From contig OZ220472.1 in NCBI GenBank assembly GCA_965115995.1, positions 372,001 to 436,000 on the forward strand: DNA of 64,000 nucleotides, given 5' to 3'. The position numbers and the translations under genes are program-made. Origin of the DNA: Poriferisodalis sp026713105. Its GTDB lineage: Bacteria > Actinomycetota > Acidimicrobiia > Acidimicrobiales > Poriferisodalaceae. Below are positions 33,658-42,194 of this stretch, piece after piece (position 1 is the first letter of the stretch; every line of letters starts with the position of its first letter). The notes below the pieces were generated by a model. It did not search any database. It was not told the DNA's origin and saw nothing but the letters and a program-made list of their open reading frames with translations.

Positions 33658-35637
33658 TCAGGCCGTGATGCGGGCGAGGGTCTTGGTGACTGCGGCCGCT
33701 ATGCCTTTGGCGTCGAGTCCGAGTTCGGCGTGCAGTTCTGGGGCAGTGCCGTGGGGGAGGTAGGCGTCGGGAGTCCCCAGTTGTGCGATGCGTGGAACAG
33801 TCGGGGCGTCGAGCTGGTGAAGGGCGTCACTGACCAGGCTGCCGAAGCCGCCTACTCGGACGCCGTCCTCGACCGTGACGACGAGGGGGTGGGCGGCGGC
33901 GTCGAGGACCATGGCGCGGTCGAGCGGTTTCAGGATTCTTGGGTCCCACAGTGAGACCGCTATGCCTTCGGCACTCAAGAGTTCAGCCGCTTCGACGGCT
34001 GCGTTGAACGTCTGACCGGCGGCCAGGATGCAGGCATCGGGGCCCGAACGGTGTTGGCGGGCTTGTAAGCGCGTTGCGCCCGCCACGACGTCTGGTTGGC
34101 GGACCGTTGCATCCACTGGGCCTTTGCCCCGGGGCCAGCGAATTGCTGCAGGGCCATCGGTGATCTCGAGCGCTTGTGCGAATGCAATGGGCAGTTCGTC
34201 AGGTGACGACGGGGCGAACACGGTCATGCCCGGGACTCGGCTGAACATGGCTATGTCGTAGAGACCGTGGTGGGAGGCGCCGTCCGGGCCGGTGACGCCA
34301 GCCCGGTCAACACAGAGGATGACCGGCAGACGGTGCAGGCCGATGTCGTACAGCGCTTGGTCGAAAGCTCGCGCCAGGAAGGTCGAGTACACCGCAACTA
34401 CCGGCCGGAGGCCGGCGCGCGCCATGCCAGCGGCTGAGGTCAGCGCGTGCTGCTCGGCGATGCCGACGTCGTAGAAGCGATCGGGGAATTCACGCTGGAA
34501 TGGCAGCAGTCCGGTGGAGCCGGGCATGGCTGCGGTGATCGCGACGATGTCACGGTCGCGTCGCGCCGCTGCGATGAGTGTCTCGGTGAAGACAGCGGTG
34601 TAGTCGCGCACGACGGGCTCAGCAGGCTCGGCTGCCTCTGAATCGGCATCGGGGTCTGCTGGTGCAACTGCGTGGTTGGCAGGTGGCCCGACGTCTGTGC
34701 TGAGCGGCGGGGCACCACCGGTGGCGGGATCGAACAAGCCGATGTCGTGAAGGTGCTTCTCGGTGTCGTGCTCGGCAGGTGCGTAGCCGCGTCCCTTCTG
34801 CGTCACCACGTGGACGACGATCGGGCCGTTCACATAGGAGGCAGCGTCCCGGAAGGCCGACTCCATCGCCGGAATGTCGTGCCCGTCGACTGGGCCGACA
34901 TAACGCACGCCCAGTGTCTCGAAGAACGCCGGGGGTTCCCACATTTCGCGCATTGCGGCAGCGGCGCTGTCCAGGCTCCGGCGCACACCGTCTCCCAGCG
35001 GCACCCGCTCGAGCAGGTGGTCGACTGCTCGACGGCCCTGTACGTAGTGGGGCGACTGGCGCAGCCGGGACATCACGGTGGAGAGCCGGCTGACGGTCGG
35101 TGCATAGGAGCGGCCGTTGTCGTTGAGCACGATCAGCGCCCGCTGGGCGTAGTGGCCGAGGTTGTTGAGTGCCTCGAATGCCATCCCGCCGGTCATGGAG
35201 CCGTCGCCGATGACTGCGACGACGCGCCGGTGCTCGTGGCCTGTGAGCTGGAAGCCCGTAGCGAGGCCGGAAGCCCAGCTCAGCGACGTCGACGCGTGGC
35301 TGTTCTCGACAATGTCGTGATCGGACTCCTGCGCGCTGGGGTATCCCGACAGACCGTGCCGCTGGCGCAATCGCTCGAAGCCGTCCTTTCGGCCGGTAAT
35401 GAGCTTGTGCACGTACGCCTGGTGCCCGGTGTCCCAGATGATGACGTCGCGCGGCGATTCGAAGACCCGGTGAAGCGCCACGCTGAGTTCGACCGCCCCA
35501 AGATTCGAACCGAGATGGCCGCCGGTCCGCGAGACGGCCTGCACCACGAAGTGCCTGATCTCCGCGCAGAGCTCGTCGAGTTGTGCTGGGCCGAGCGCCC
35601 GCAGATCAGCCGGACTGGTGAGCTTCGCGAGGTGCAT
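33658..35637 (-). CDS. dxs: 1-deoxy-D-xylulose-5-phosphate synthase
   Basis: A 659-residue thiamine-diphosphate enzyme that condenses pyruvate and glyceraldehyde 3-phosphate, the first step of the MEP isoprenoid pathway. Motifs include GGHLGSNLGAVEL, the ThDP region GDGSMTGGMAFEALNNLGH, and the glutamate-containing DVGIAEQHALTSAAGMA. Length is about 20 residues above normal, from an Asp/Glu/Ala/Pro-rich linker near residue 320. The ATG is 18 bp after the stop of the upstream flippase-like gene. The stop lies in a CGGCC-TGAA-GGCCG palindrome. Confidence 0.97.
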   Translation of the reverse strand: MHLAKLTSPADLRALGPAQLDELCAEIRHFVVQAVSRTGGHLGSNLGAVELSVALHRVFESPRDVIIWDTGHQAYVHKLITGRKDGFERLRQRHGLSGYPSAQESDHDIVENSHASTSLSWASGLATGFQLTGHEHRRVVAVIGDGSMTGGMAFEALNNLGHYAQRALIVLNDNGRSYAPTVSRLSTVMSRLRQSPHYVQGRRAVDHLLERVPLGDGVRRSLDSAAAAMREMWEPPAFFETLGVRYVGPVDGHDIPAMESAFRDAASYVNGPIVVHVVTQKGRGYAPAEHDTEKHLHDIGLFDPATGGAPPLSTDVGPPANHAVAPADPDADSEAAEPAEPVVRDYTAVFTETLIAAARRDRDIVAITAAMPGSTGLLPFQREFPDRFYDVGIAEQHALTSAAGMARAGLRPVVAVYSTFLARAFDQALYDIGLHRLPVILCVDRAGVTGPDGASHHGLYDIAMFSRVPGMTVFAPSSPDELPIAFAQALEITDGPAAIRWPRGKGPVDATVRQPDVVAGATRLQARQHRSGPDACILAAGQTFNAAVEAAELLSAEGIAVSLWDPRILKPLDRAMVLDAAAHPLVVTVEDGVRVGGFGSLVSDALHQLDAPTVPRIAQLGTPDAYLPHGTAPELHAELGLDAKGIAAAVTKTLARITA

Positions 35638-35654
35638 TCGCGGCCCAAGGGTAC

Positions 35655-36632
35655 TCAGTGCCCGCCGGACGCTTCAGCGAGCGCCCTGCCGCGCCTTCGA
35701 CGGCCGCCGAGCGCCAGCGCGGGGGCTCCGGTAAGGCTCACCAGCAGCGTCAGCGCATACACCAGCAGGCCCAGCAGCACGGCTTCGCCCTCGTTGACAC
35801 CGTGGGCATCGAGGAACAGCACGAGAGCTCCCTCACGCACCCCCAGACCGCCGATGGCGCTCAGATTCTGCACAATCAACACCATCGGTGCGAAGGCCAG
35901 CCAGGCTCGCAGGCCGGGATTCACACCGATGGCAGCCCCCGCCAAGGCCGTCGCTGCGACCAGCAGGAATTGGTAGGCCAGCCCGACGGCGAGCAGTCGG
36001 CTCGCGGCTTGGGGATGTCGCCGGAAGACGCTCAAGCCCGTGTGCACTGCGCCGAGTCCTTCCCGGATGCGGGTGCCGCCCGCAAGCCGGCCGAGCCCGC
36101 GGGGATGTTCTGCCACCCAGACGATGATGCCGAGGACGACCATCGTCCCCAGTGCGAGCCCGCCGGCAATCTGGCCTCCGGAGTGTTGCAGCAGACTCGG
36201 CTGCGACGCCAGAGCGACCAGCGTCAGCAGCGGCAAGACGACCCACCCCGTCAGCCGTTCGATGATGACAGTGGCGAAGGCGTTGGCCTGGCTGCCGCAG
36301 ATGCGAGTCAGCCGGTTGACGCGCAGCACGTCGCCGCCAATGGTGGTGGGCAGGAAGTTGCCGACGAACAGTGCGGCGAGGTAGATCGACAGCGTCGAGC
36401 GTCTCGACACCTGGACGTCGAGCGTGTTGGCCACTTGCCACCAGCGCACGGCCGCCATGACGAACGCTGCCGCGATGACGAGAGCGGCGGCGGTCAGCCA
36501 AGCGGCTGCCGCGCTCTTGGAACCGACATCGAGCGCCGATAACTCGTCGCGGCTGATGATGATCAGCAGGGTCAGCAGGCCTGCGCTCACGCAGACGCGT
36601 AGCGCCATCACGAGGCTGTGCGGGATGCGCAC
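35655..36632 (-). CDS. Lysylphosphatidylglycerol synthase TM-region/UPF0104 family membrane protein
   Basis: A 325-residue polytopic membrane protein of the UPF0104/YbhN (AglD-like flippase domain) family with about eight helices. Conserved phrases are FVGNFLPTTIGGDVLRV, the charged loop with ERLTGWVVLP, and SAIGGLGVREGALVLFL. Members include the membrane part of MprF and putative lipid flippases. Its position directly before dxs is typical of co-transcription with isoprenoid genes, but a role in undecaprenyl or carotenoid lipid movement is speculation. Confidence 0.85.
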   Translation of the reverse strand: MRIPHSLVMALRVCVSAGLLTLLIIISRDELSALDVGSKSAAAAWLTAAALVIAAAFVMAAVRWWQVANTLDVQVSRRSTLSIYLAALFVGNFLPTTIGGDVLRVNRLTRICGSQANAFATVIIERLTGWVVLPLLTLVALASQPSLLQHSGGQIAGGLALGTMVVLGIIVWVAEHPRGLGRLAGGTRIREGLGAVHTGLSVFRRHPQAASRLLAVGLAYQFLLVAATALAGAAIGVNPGLRAWLAFAPMVLIVQNLSAIGGLGVREGALVLFLDAHGVNEGEAVLLGLLVYALTLLVSLTGAPALALGGRRRRGRALAEASGGH

Positions 36633-36811
36633 TCAGGCAGCACTCCCGCGGAGCCTGCTCACCGCAATGCCCTCCTCGGCGTCGCGGCGCACCTCCCTCC
36701 CAAAGCGTTTCACGTGGCTTCGCACAATAGTGTGGCGACGGCGCGATCCACGATCGGACGTGCCGCGGTCGCACCTCGCAACCGCTCCCACCCCTGACGC
36801 TTGGCAGCGAT

Positions 36812-38256
36812 ATGACACAGACATCGGACACGACGGCCACTCCCGTCATCACGGCGGAACCGCTCGTCGACCTCGATGTCGTCGACGCGACGCTGCGCGC
36901 GGCACTGGACGCAGGCGGCGAGTGGGCTGAGCTGTTCGCCGAGGATCGTGAATCGGCCGGGGTGGTCTTCGACGAAGGCCGCGTCGAGGAGATGAATTCG
37001 GGCCGCGATCGCGGTGTAGGCATCCGGGTGACTGCGGGCGACATCACCGGCTATGCGCACACGTCAGACCTGAGCGCCAAGGGGCTCGCAGAGGCCGCAC
37101 GCACGGCCGCAGCCGTGGCGAGACGGCAGCCGCACGGCGGCACGGTCGACATGATGTCGTTCTTCGGAACGGGTCTCGCTGAGCCACAGGCCGCCGTGTT
37201 GCGGCATCGGTCGGTGCGGAGCACAAGGTGGCATTGCTGCGTGCTGCGGACGATGCTGCCCGCTCCAACCACGAGGCCATCACCCAGGTGACTGCTCGTT
37301 ATGGCGAGAGTCGCCGCCGGATCATGGTGGCGAACACCAGTGGCGTGTGCGCAGCCGACGACCAGGTGCGGACGCTCTTCTCGGTGGGGTGTGTCGCGAG
37401 CGGCGACGGTGGCTTGCAGACCGGGCGCGAGACGGTTGGCTACACGGTGGGATGGGAACTGTTCGACGACTATGACCCAACCGAGCTCGCCGAACGTGCG
37501 GCGCAGCGCGCCGTCACGAAGCTCGCAGCTCGCCCCGCTCCGAGCGGCGAGGTGCCTGTGGTCATCGCTTGCGGCGGGGGCGGCGTGCTCTTTCACGAGG
37601 CCTGCGGTCACGGTCTCGAGGCCGATCTGGTTCGCAAAGGTGCATCGGTGTTCGCCGGCCGGGTGGGCTCCCAGGTGGCAGCCAGCGGCGTGACGCTGGT
37701 CGACGACGGCACGATGGGACCCGAGTGGGGAGCGTTGGTCATCGACGACGAAGGCCATCCCACCCAGCGCAACGAGCTGATCAGCGACGGTGTCCTGACC
37801 GACTACATGTGGGACTGGCTGCGCAGCCGCGACGAGGGCCGTGCGCCGTCGGGCAACGGTCGCCGCCAGAGTTACACGCACCTGCCGATGGTCCGGATGA
37901 CGAATACGTTCGTCACCAACGGCGACGCCGACCCCGCAGACATCATCGCTGACACACAGTCGGGCGTCTATGTGGCGCACCTCGGCGGCGGTCAGGTCAA
38001 CACCGCCACTGGCGATTTCGTCTTCGGCATGACCGAGGCGTACCTGATCTCCGACGGCGTCATCACCGAACCGCTGCGCGAGGGCAACCTCATCGGCAAC
38101 GGTCCCCAGGTGCTGGCCGACATCGACGCCATTGGAAACGACTTCGCCATGGGGAGCCCCGGTACCTGCGGCAAAGACGGCCAGGGCGTGCCTGTCGGCG
38201 ACGGCCAGCCCACTTTGCGCGTCCGGGCACTCACGGTGGGGGGCACCGCCGCGTGA
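36812..38256 (+). pseudogene. tldD: TldD metallopeptidase subunit, interrupted by one frameshift
   Basis: The reading frame from ATG 36812 (RVEEMNSGRDRGVGIRV) shifts by -1 near 37196-37201, after LAEPQAAV, and continues as AASVGAEHKVALLRAADDAAR to 38256. The rest carries the zinc-binding motif HEACGHGLEAD (H-E-x-x-x-H), PEWGALVIDDEGHPTQRN, TNTFV and the C-terminal GTCGKDGQGVPVGDGQP. All expected TldD parts occur once one base is restored, so the protein is probably functional in the cell and the shift may be a sequencing error. TldD and TldE (next gene) form a heterodimeric protease known to trim RiPP precursors such as microcin B17 and to degrade CcdA. The stop TGA sits in the loop of CCGCCGC-GTGA-GCGGCGG. 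Confidence 0.88.
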
Positions 38257-38399
38257 GCGGCGGGGTGTGGCAGTGCGTGAGCGGCGGGGTGTGGCAGTGC
38301 GTGAGCGGCGGGGTGTGGCAGTGCGTGAGCGGCGGGGTGTGGCAGTGCGTGAGCGGCGGGGTGTGGCAGTGCGTGAGCGGCAGGTGTTACGACGCGTGA
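38253..38399 (+). CDS. Candidate 48-residue repeat peptide, five VSGGVWQC units
   Basis: A GTG start overlapping the tldD stop as GTGA opens a frame of five identical octapeptides VSGGVWQC followed by VSGRCYDA and a TGA at 38397-38399. The GTGA coupling is the same as that used at 7682, 9772 and 18353, and GGTGGGGGG lies 9 nt upstream as a weak ribosome-binding site. Its place between genes for the TldD/TldE protease, which trims peptides, makes a repetitive precursor peptide possible, with Cys and Trp as modification targets. Against this, similar arrays at 2146 and 46351 have no peptide logic. Treat as a hypothesis. Confidence 0.3.
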   Translation: MSGGVWQCVSGGVWQCVSGGVWQCVSGGVWQCVSGGVWQCVSGRCYDA

Positions 38400-38418
38400 G
38401 CGGCTCCATGAACCCAGC
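38253..38418 (+). repeat. 24-bp tandem repeat array between tldD and tldE
   Basis: Five perfect copies of GTGAGCGGCGGGGTGTGGCAGTGC (38253-38372), then a diverged sixth (38373-38396) and the start of a seventh. The first copy begins at the GTGA overlapping the tldD stop. The unit is divisible by three, so a coding frame can be kept. No spacer variation, hence not CRISPR. Confidence 0.95.
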
Positions 38419-38446
38419 CCAGAAAGCTCCCGAGGTGTGACAGCGC

Positions 38447-39811
38447 GTGAGCGAACGACGGCAATTCGACACTGACGAGCTGGCCCAGCTAGCCCAGCGG
38501 GTGTGCGAGCAGGTCCAGGGCGACGAGCAGATCGAGGTTTGCGTGTCGACGGGGCGCTCCACCACAGTGCGCGCCTACAACGGCGACGTCGAGTCCTTGC
38601 GTTCGGGCCGCACTGCAGCAATCGGTGTGCGCGTCATCGAATATGGTCGCCAAGGTTTCGCCTCGGCTGGCTCGCTGGACGCCGACGTGGTGTCCGACAC
38701 GCTCGCTGCTGCCCGTCGCAACGTGACGTTCAGCGAACCCGATCCCCACCAGGGGCTCGCTGAACCCGATGGTGTGGCGTCACCTGGCCTCGATCTCAGC
38801 GATACTGCGGTTCTGCGCATCAGCGACGCCGACAAAATTGCAGCAGCTATCGATCTTGAGCGCCGCTGCTTGTCGGCGGATCCGCGCATCTCCGGCGTGC
38901 GTGTCGCAGCCTGGAGCGACGGATGGTCGCAGTCGGCTCTGGCGTCAAGCACCGGCATCAGCGTGCAGTCTGAACGCGGAAACTGCTCGGTCGGCGCTCA
39001 GCCGCTCGCCACCGACGGTGACGAGACGCAGATCGGCTACGCCGGCGATGCTGCAAGGCGGCCCGACGAGCTCGACATCGATCGCGTCGTGACGGAATCG
39101 ACAGCACTGGCCACCGGACAGCTCGGTGCGACAAAACCGCCGAGCGAGCACTTGCCAGTCGTGCTTGCCCCGCCCGTTGTGGCGGCGTTCATCGGCGTGG
39201 TTGCCAGCGTGCTTGCTGCAGACAGCGTGCTCAAGGGCCGTTCGCCGTTCGCCGATCGTGTCGGCGAACAGATTGCCGACGAACGGCTGCATCTCATCGA
39301 CGACCCCACCGAACCGACGACGCTCGGCGCAGCGAACTTCGACGGTGAAGGGCTCGCAGCGCGCCGCAACGCGCTCATCTCCGCGGGCGTTCTGCGCGGG
39401 TTCCTCCACAACGCCTACACCGCGCGCCGGTCAGACGCCACGTCGACGGGCTCGGCAGTGCGCGGAACGCGATCTCTCCCGGGCGTGGGCACCCATGCTC
39501 CCGTGGTAGCCACGGGCGACATCGCAGCTGACATGCTGAACGCGTCCGTCGGCAACGGCGTGCTCGTACGTGGCGTCAGCGGCCTGCACAGCGGGGTCAA
39601 TCCCACCAGCGGTGATTTCTCCGTCGGCGCGTGGGGACACCGGATTGCGGGCGGCGAGATCGCTGAGCCATTTCGAGAGGCCACCATCGCCTCCACCTTG
39701 CAGCGGATGCTGCTGGCGATCTGCGGTATCGGTGCCACCGCTGAGCCCCTTGCAGGCGGGATGTCGATGCCGCCGCTGATCATCGCTGACGTCGCGCTCT
39801 CGGGGGTCTGA
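38447..39811 (+). CDS. tldE: TldE/PmbA metallopeptidase subunit
   Basis: A 454-residue TldE (PmbA) homologue. TldE lacks the zinc site and forms the inactive-looking partner of TldD, completing the sealed protease chamber. Family phrases are VSTGRSTTVRAYNGDVESLRSG near residue 40, GIGVRV (here AIGVRVIEYGRQGFASAG), and the C-terminal GVNPTSGDFSVGAWGHRIAGGEIAEPFREATIA. Start GTG. Some 190 bp of repeat separate it from tldD. An A-S-S-T-G motif-bearing central part is present. Confidence 0.9.
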   Translation: MSERRQFDTDELAQLAQRVCEQVQGDEQIEVCVSTGRSTTVRAYNGDVESLRSGRTAAIGVRVIEYGRQGFASAGSLDADVVSDTLAAARRNVTFSEPDPHQGLAEPDGVASPGLDLSDTAVLRISDADKIAAAIDLERRCLSADPRISGVRVAAWSDGWSQSALASSTGISVQSERGNCSVGAQPLATDGDETQIGYAGDAARRPDELDIDRVVTESTALATGQLGATKPPSEHLPVVLAPPVVAAFIGVVASVLAADSVLKGRSPFADRVGEQIADERLHLIDDPTEPTTLGAANFDGEGLAARRNALISAGVLRGFLHNAYTARRSDATSTGSAVRGTRSLPGVGTHAPVVATGDIAADMLNASVGNGVLVRGVSGLHSGVNPTSGDFSVGAWGHRIAGGEIAEPFREATIASTLQRMLLAICGIGATAEPLAGGMSMPPLIIADVALSGV

Positions 39812-39814
39812 GCG

Positions 39815-40540
39815 ATGCCACGCGCGCCAGCTCCAGCGGCCGTCGAGCGGCATCCGCACTTGGCAGACAACTGCCCGGCGGGCTGGGTGCGCGTCGACTT
39901 TCACACGCACACGATGTGGTCGGGCGACTCGACGACGACGCCCGACGAGTTCGCCCAATGCCTGTCCGAGAGCGGCATCGACGTGGTGTGCATCACCGAC
40001 CACAACGCGGTACGTGGCGCCCAGCAGCTGCAGGGCGAGCTGGATGCCCGCGTCGTGGTCGGCGAGGAGATGAAGACCCACGCGGGGGAGATCATCGGGC
40101 TGTTCCTGACCGAACGCGTGCCGCAGGGCTTGGCACCGGTTGCGGCCGCACGAGCCGTGAAATCCCAGGGAGGGCTCGTCTACATCCCGCACCCGTTTGA
40201 CCCGCTCCGCAACAACCTGCGCCACGACGTCCTCGATGAGCTGGTCGCCGAGGGCCTCGTCGACGGCATCGAGGTCCTGAACGCGAAGACGAGCCTCAAC
40301 AGCCTCAACTCGCGTGCTGCGCGCTACGCGGGCGAGCATCGCTTGGCGCCGGGGGCAGGCAGTGATGCGCACGTCGCCGAAGCGCTCGGGGGCGCATACC
40401 TCGAGATGCCCGACTTCGACGACGACGATCCCGCCGGCTTTCTGGCATCGATGCGCCGAGGCTGGGCAGTCGGCCATCACTACGACCCACCCCGTCGCTG
40501 GAGGCCGCGCATCGTCCCATCGGTGGGGAGCGACGACTAG
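39815..40540 (+). CDS. PHP-domain metal-dependent phosphoesterase
   Basis: A 241-residue PHP-family hydrolase. The four PHP motifs appear as VDFHTHTMWSGDS (residues about 28-40), CITDHNAV (about 65), GEEMKTHAGEIIGLF (about 87-101), IPHPFDP (about 125) and GSDAHV (about 185). The family includes histidinol phosphatases and nucleoside 3',5'-bisphosphate phosphatases; substrate is unknown. The ATG follows the tldE stop by three bases and uppP begins 11 bp later, so the three may form one transcript. Confidence 0.88.
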   Translation: MPRAPAPAAVERHPHLADNCPAGWVRVDFHTHTMWSGDSTTTPDEFAQCLSESGIDVVCITDHNAVRGAQQLQGELDARVVVGEEMKTHAGEIIGLFLTERVPQGLAPVAAARAVKSQGGLVYIPHPFDPLRNNLRHDVLDELVAEGLVDGIEVLNAKTSLNSLNSRAARYAGEHRLAPGAGSDAHVAEALGGAYLEMPDFDDDDPAGFLASMRRGWAVGHHYDPPRRWRPRIVPSVGSDD

Positions 40541-40551
40541 GGGCGACTTCA

Positions 40552-41412
40552 GTGCCGGACTTCGCCGTGGCGTTCCTGCTCGGCCTGCTGCAAGGACTGA
40601 CGGAGTTCTTCCCCGTCTCGTCGAGCGCCCACCTCGAAGTCGTGCCGTGGCTGGCCGGCTGGGACCTCTTCGACGGCGACACCGAGCTCGAGAACGCCTT
40701 CGATGTCGCACTCCACGTGGGCACGCTCGGCGGGGCAGCGTTGTACTTGCGCGCCGACATTGCCCGTTATGCCGCAGCACTGTGGCGCGGCATCCGCGGC
40801 CGCGCTGAACGAGACACGGCGATCGCGGTGAGCTTGGCGTTGTCGGCGATTCCTGCCGCAGCGGTAGGGATTGCCCTCGAAGATCGCCTGCTCGATCTCG
40901 CAGAGGAACCGTTGCTGATTGCGACGCTGTTGGCGGGCTTCGGCTGGTTGCTGTGGCGGTCTGACATCGCCGCGGGCGAACGCGGTGCGCAGCGACCGCA
41001 AGACTCCTACCGGCTGCGCGACGCCGTCGGCATGGGTCTCGCACAGGCAGCGGCGTTGCTGCCCGGCGTGAGCCGCTCGGGAGTGACTATCACCGCAGGC
41101 CGGTGGCTCGGCTTCGACCGGACAGCGGCTGCGCGGCTGGCCTTCCTCATGAGCTTGCCGCTCATCGCAGGGGCGGGTGTCTATCGCGCCATCACGCTGG
41201 CGGACGCTGCGCCGACGAGCGAACAGCTCCAGCTGTTCTTCGTCGGGGGCGTTGCTGCTGCGGTGTCGTCTTGGGCGGGGGTTGCCGCCATGGTGTGCCT
41301 GCTCGGCCGTGTCGGCAGGCGCTCGCAGCGATCCCCGTTCGCGCTGTTCGCCGGCTACCGCCTGGCCTTGGCAGCGGCAGTGGCGATCGTGGCTATCAGC
41401 GGTTTGCGCTAA
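40552..41412 (+). CDS. uppP: Undecaprenyl-diphosphatase (UppP/BacA)
   Basis: A 286-residue membrane enzyme that recycles undecaprenyl diphosphate to the monophosphate needed for cell-wall synthesis; it also gives bacitracin tolerance. The two family motifs are LLQGLTEFFPVSSSAHLEV (residues about 10-28) and LLPGVSRSGVTITAGRWLGFDR (about 165-186). Eight membrane helices are predicted. GTG start. The TAA stop is the first codon of interspersed repeat copy E. Confidence 0.95.
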   Translation: MPDFAVAFLLGLLQGLTEFFPVSSSAHLEVVPWLAGWDLFDGDTELENAFDVALHVGTLGGAALYLRADIARYAAALWRGIRGRAERDTAIAVSLALSAIPAAAVGIALEDRLLDLAEEPLLIATLLAGFGWLLWRSDIAAGERGAQRPQDSYRLRDAVGMGLAQAAALLPGVSRSGVTITAGRWLGFDRTAAARLAFLMSLPLIAGAGVYRAITLADAAPTSEQLQLFFVGGVAAAVSSWAGVAAMVCLLGRVGRRSQRSPFALFAGYRLALAAAVAIVAISGLR

Positions 41413-41476
41413 GAGGCGAAGCCGTGGCCCGAGCGGCCCGTGAGCCCAATCGCATGAGAATGGGGAACAAGAGCGG
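41410..41476 (+). repeat. Interspersed ~70-bp repeat, copy E
   Basis: Starts at the TAA of uppP. It lacks the CTGAGCCG segment at the start but keeps GAGGCGAAGCCGTGGCCCGAGCGGCCC and the long tail variant CCCAATCGCATGAGAATGGGG shared with copy C. Confidence 0.85.
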
Positions 41477-41503
41477 GAGGCACGAGGTGCGGCAGCGGAG
41501 GGT

Positions 41504-42127
41504 TCAGCGATTCGCGTTCCTGTCAAGCACGATCGGTACCACGACGCCCGTTGCGCTGGCGCGGGCCACCTCGTCGATGTGAACGGGCTCGATCTCGACG
41601 AGCCAGCGATCCCGCGATGCAGCCAGGACAAAGGCAGGCACACGAGACGCGCTCGTTTCGCCGACGCTGGGATCAAACGGATCGATGTCGGCGAACAGCA
41701 TCAGCTCCACCTCGGTGCCGGGCTTCACGTCTGGAGCGTGGGACACCACGCTGATCCCGATACCCCTGCGCCCCGGGCTCACGCCTGACGCGGGATCGAA
41801 GTCCAACTCAGTCAGCAAGCCGCCACGCGGGACTGCCCGAGTCAGCTCGCCAAGGCCGATTGCACTGGTGAGTGCTCCTGCGGGGACGAGGTGAGCGGGC
41901 ACCTCGACGAGATCGACGTGGTCTTCGGGCGAACTGCCCACCGCCAGCGGGATTTGCGCGGCCAGCACGCGCACTGAGGTTCCCCATGCAGCAGCGGCCG
42001 AGCGCGCCCGGCCGGCCATTCCCGCGACGAGCATGAGCGCCACCAGTGCGACGACTCCGACTGCGGACCAGTGCACCAGGTTGGGTCGGCGTCGCCAGAG
42101 ATCGCCGAGTTGTGAGATGAGCGCCAT
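41504..42127 (-). CDS. SAF-domain (CpaB/RcpC-like) membrane-anchored protein
   Basis: A 207-residue protein with one N-terminal membrane helix (about residues 19-38, WSAVGVVALVALMLVAGMAG) and an external SAF domain, recognised by VRVLAAQIPLAVGSSPEDHVDLVEVPAHLVPAGAL and the following beta-clip. It resembles RcpC/CpaB from Flp/Tad pilus assembly or a stand-alone SAF protein. No pilus genes are present in the window, so a pilus role is not supported here. ATG at 42127; a hairpin separates it from the fmdB-like gene. Confidence 0.78.
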   Translation of the reverse strand: MALISQLGDLWRRRPNLVHWSAVGVVALVALMLVAGMAGRARSAAAAWGTSVRVLAAQIPLAVGSSPEDHVDLVEVPAHLVPAGALTSAIGLGELTRAVPRGGLLTELDFDPASGVSPGRRGIGISVVSHAPDVKPGTEVELMLFADIDPFDPSVGETSASRVPAFVLAASRDRWLVEIEPVHIDEVARASATGVVVPIVLDRNANR

Positions 42128-42151
42128 AAGAGCCTCCGTCGCGAAGCCATC

Positions 42152-42170
42152 GCAGCGGCTGAGCCGCTGC
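42152..42170 (-). terminator. Short hairpin between fmdB-like gene and SAF gene
   Basis: GCAGCGGC-TGA-GCCGCTGC is a perfect 8-bp stem with a 3-nt loop, without a T-run. It may attenuate transcription between the two minus-strand genes. It is one more hairpin with TGA in the loop, but here not a stop codon. Confidence 0.4.
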
Positions 42171-42194
42171 GGGCTTGTCTCGATGCTGGAGGCG

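Noticed and set aside
34610..34680. Third copy of the 28-bp dispersed repeat inside dxs
   Set aside because: Only about 12 contiguous bases match (TCTGCTGGTGCA), inside a coding linker; chance similarity cannot be excluded.
38253..38418. CRISPR array
   Set aside because: The units are directly adjacent and identical with no spacers, and no cas genes occur; the same holds for the arrays at 2146 and 46351.
37051..38565. A 504-codon minus-strand frame with repeated ATPRRSRT
   Set aside because: Antisense to tldD and the 24-bp array; no domain recognised.
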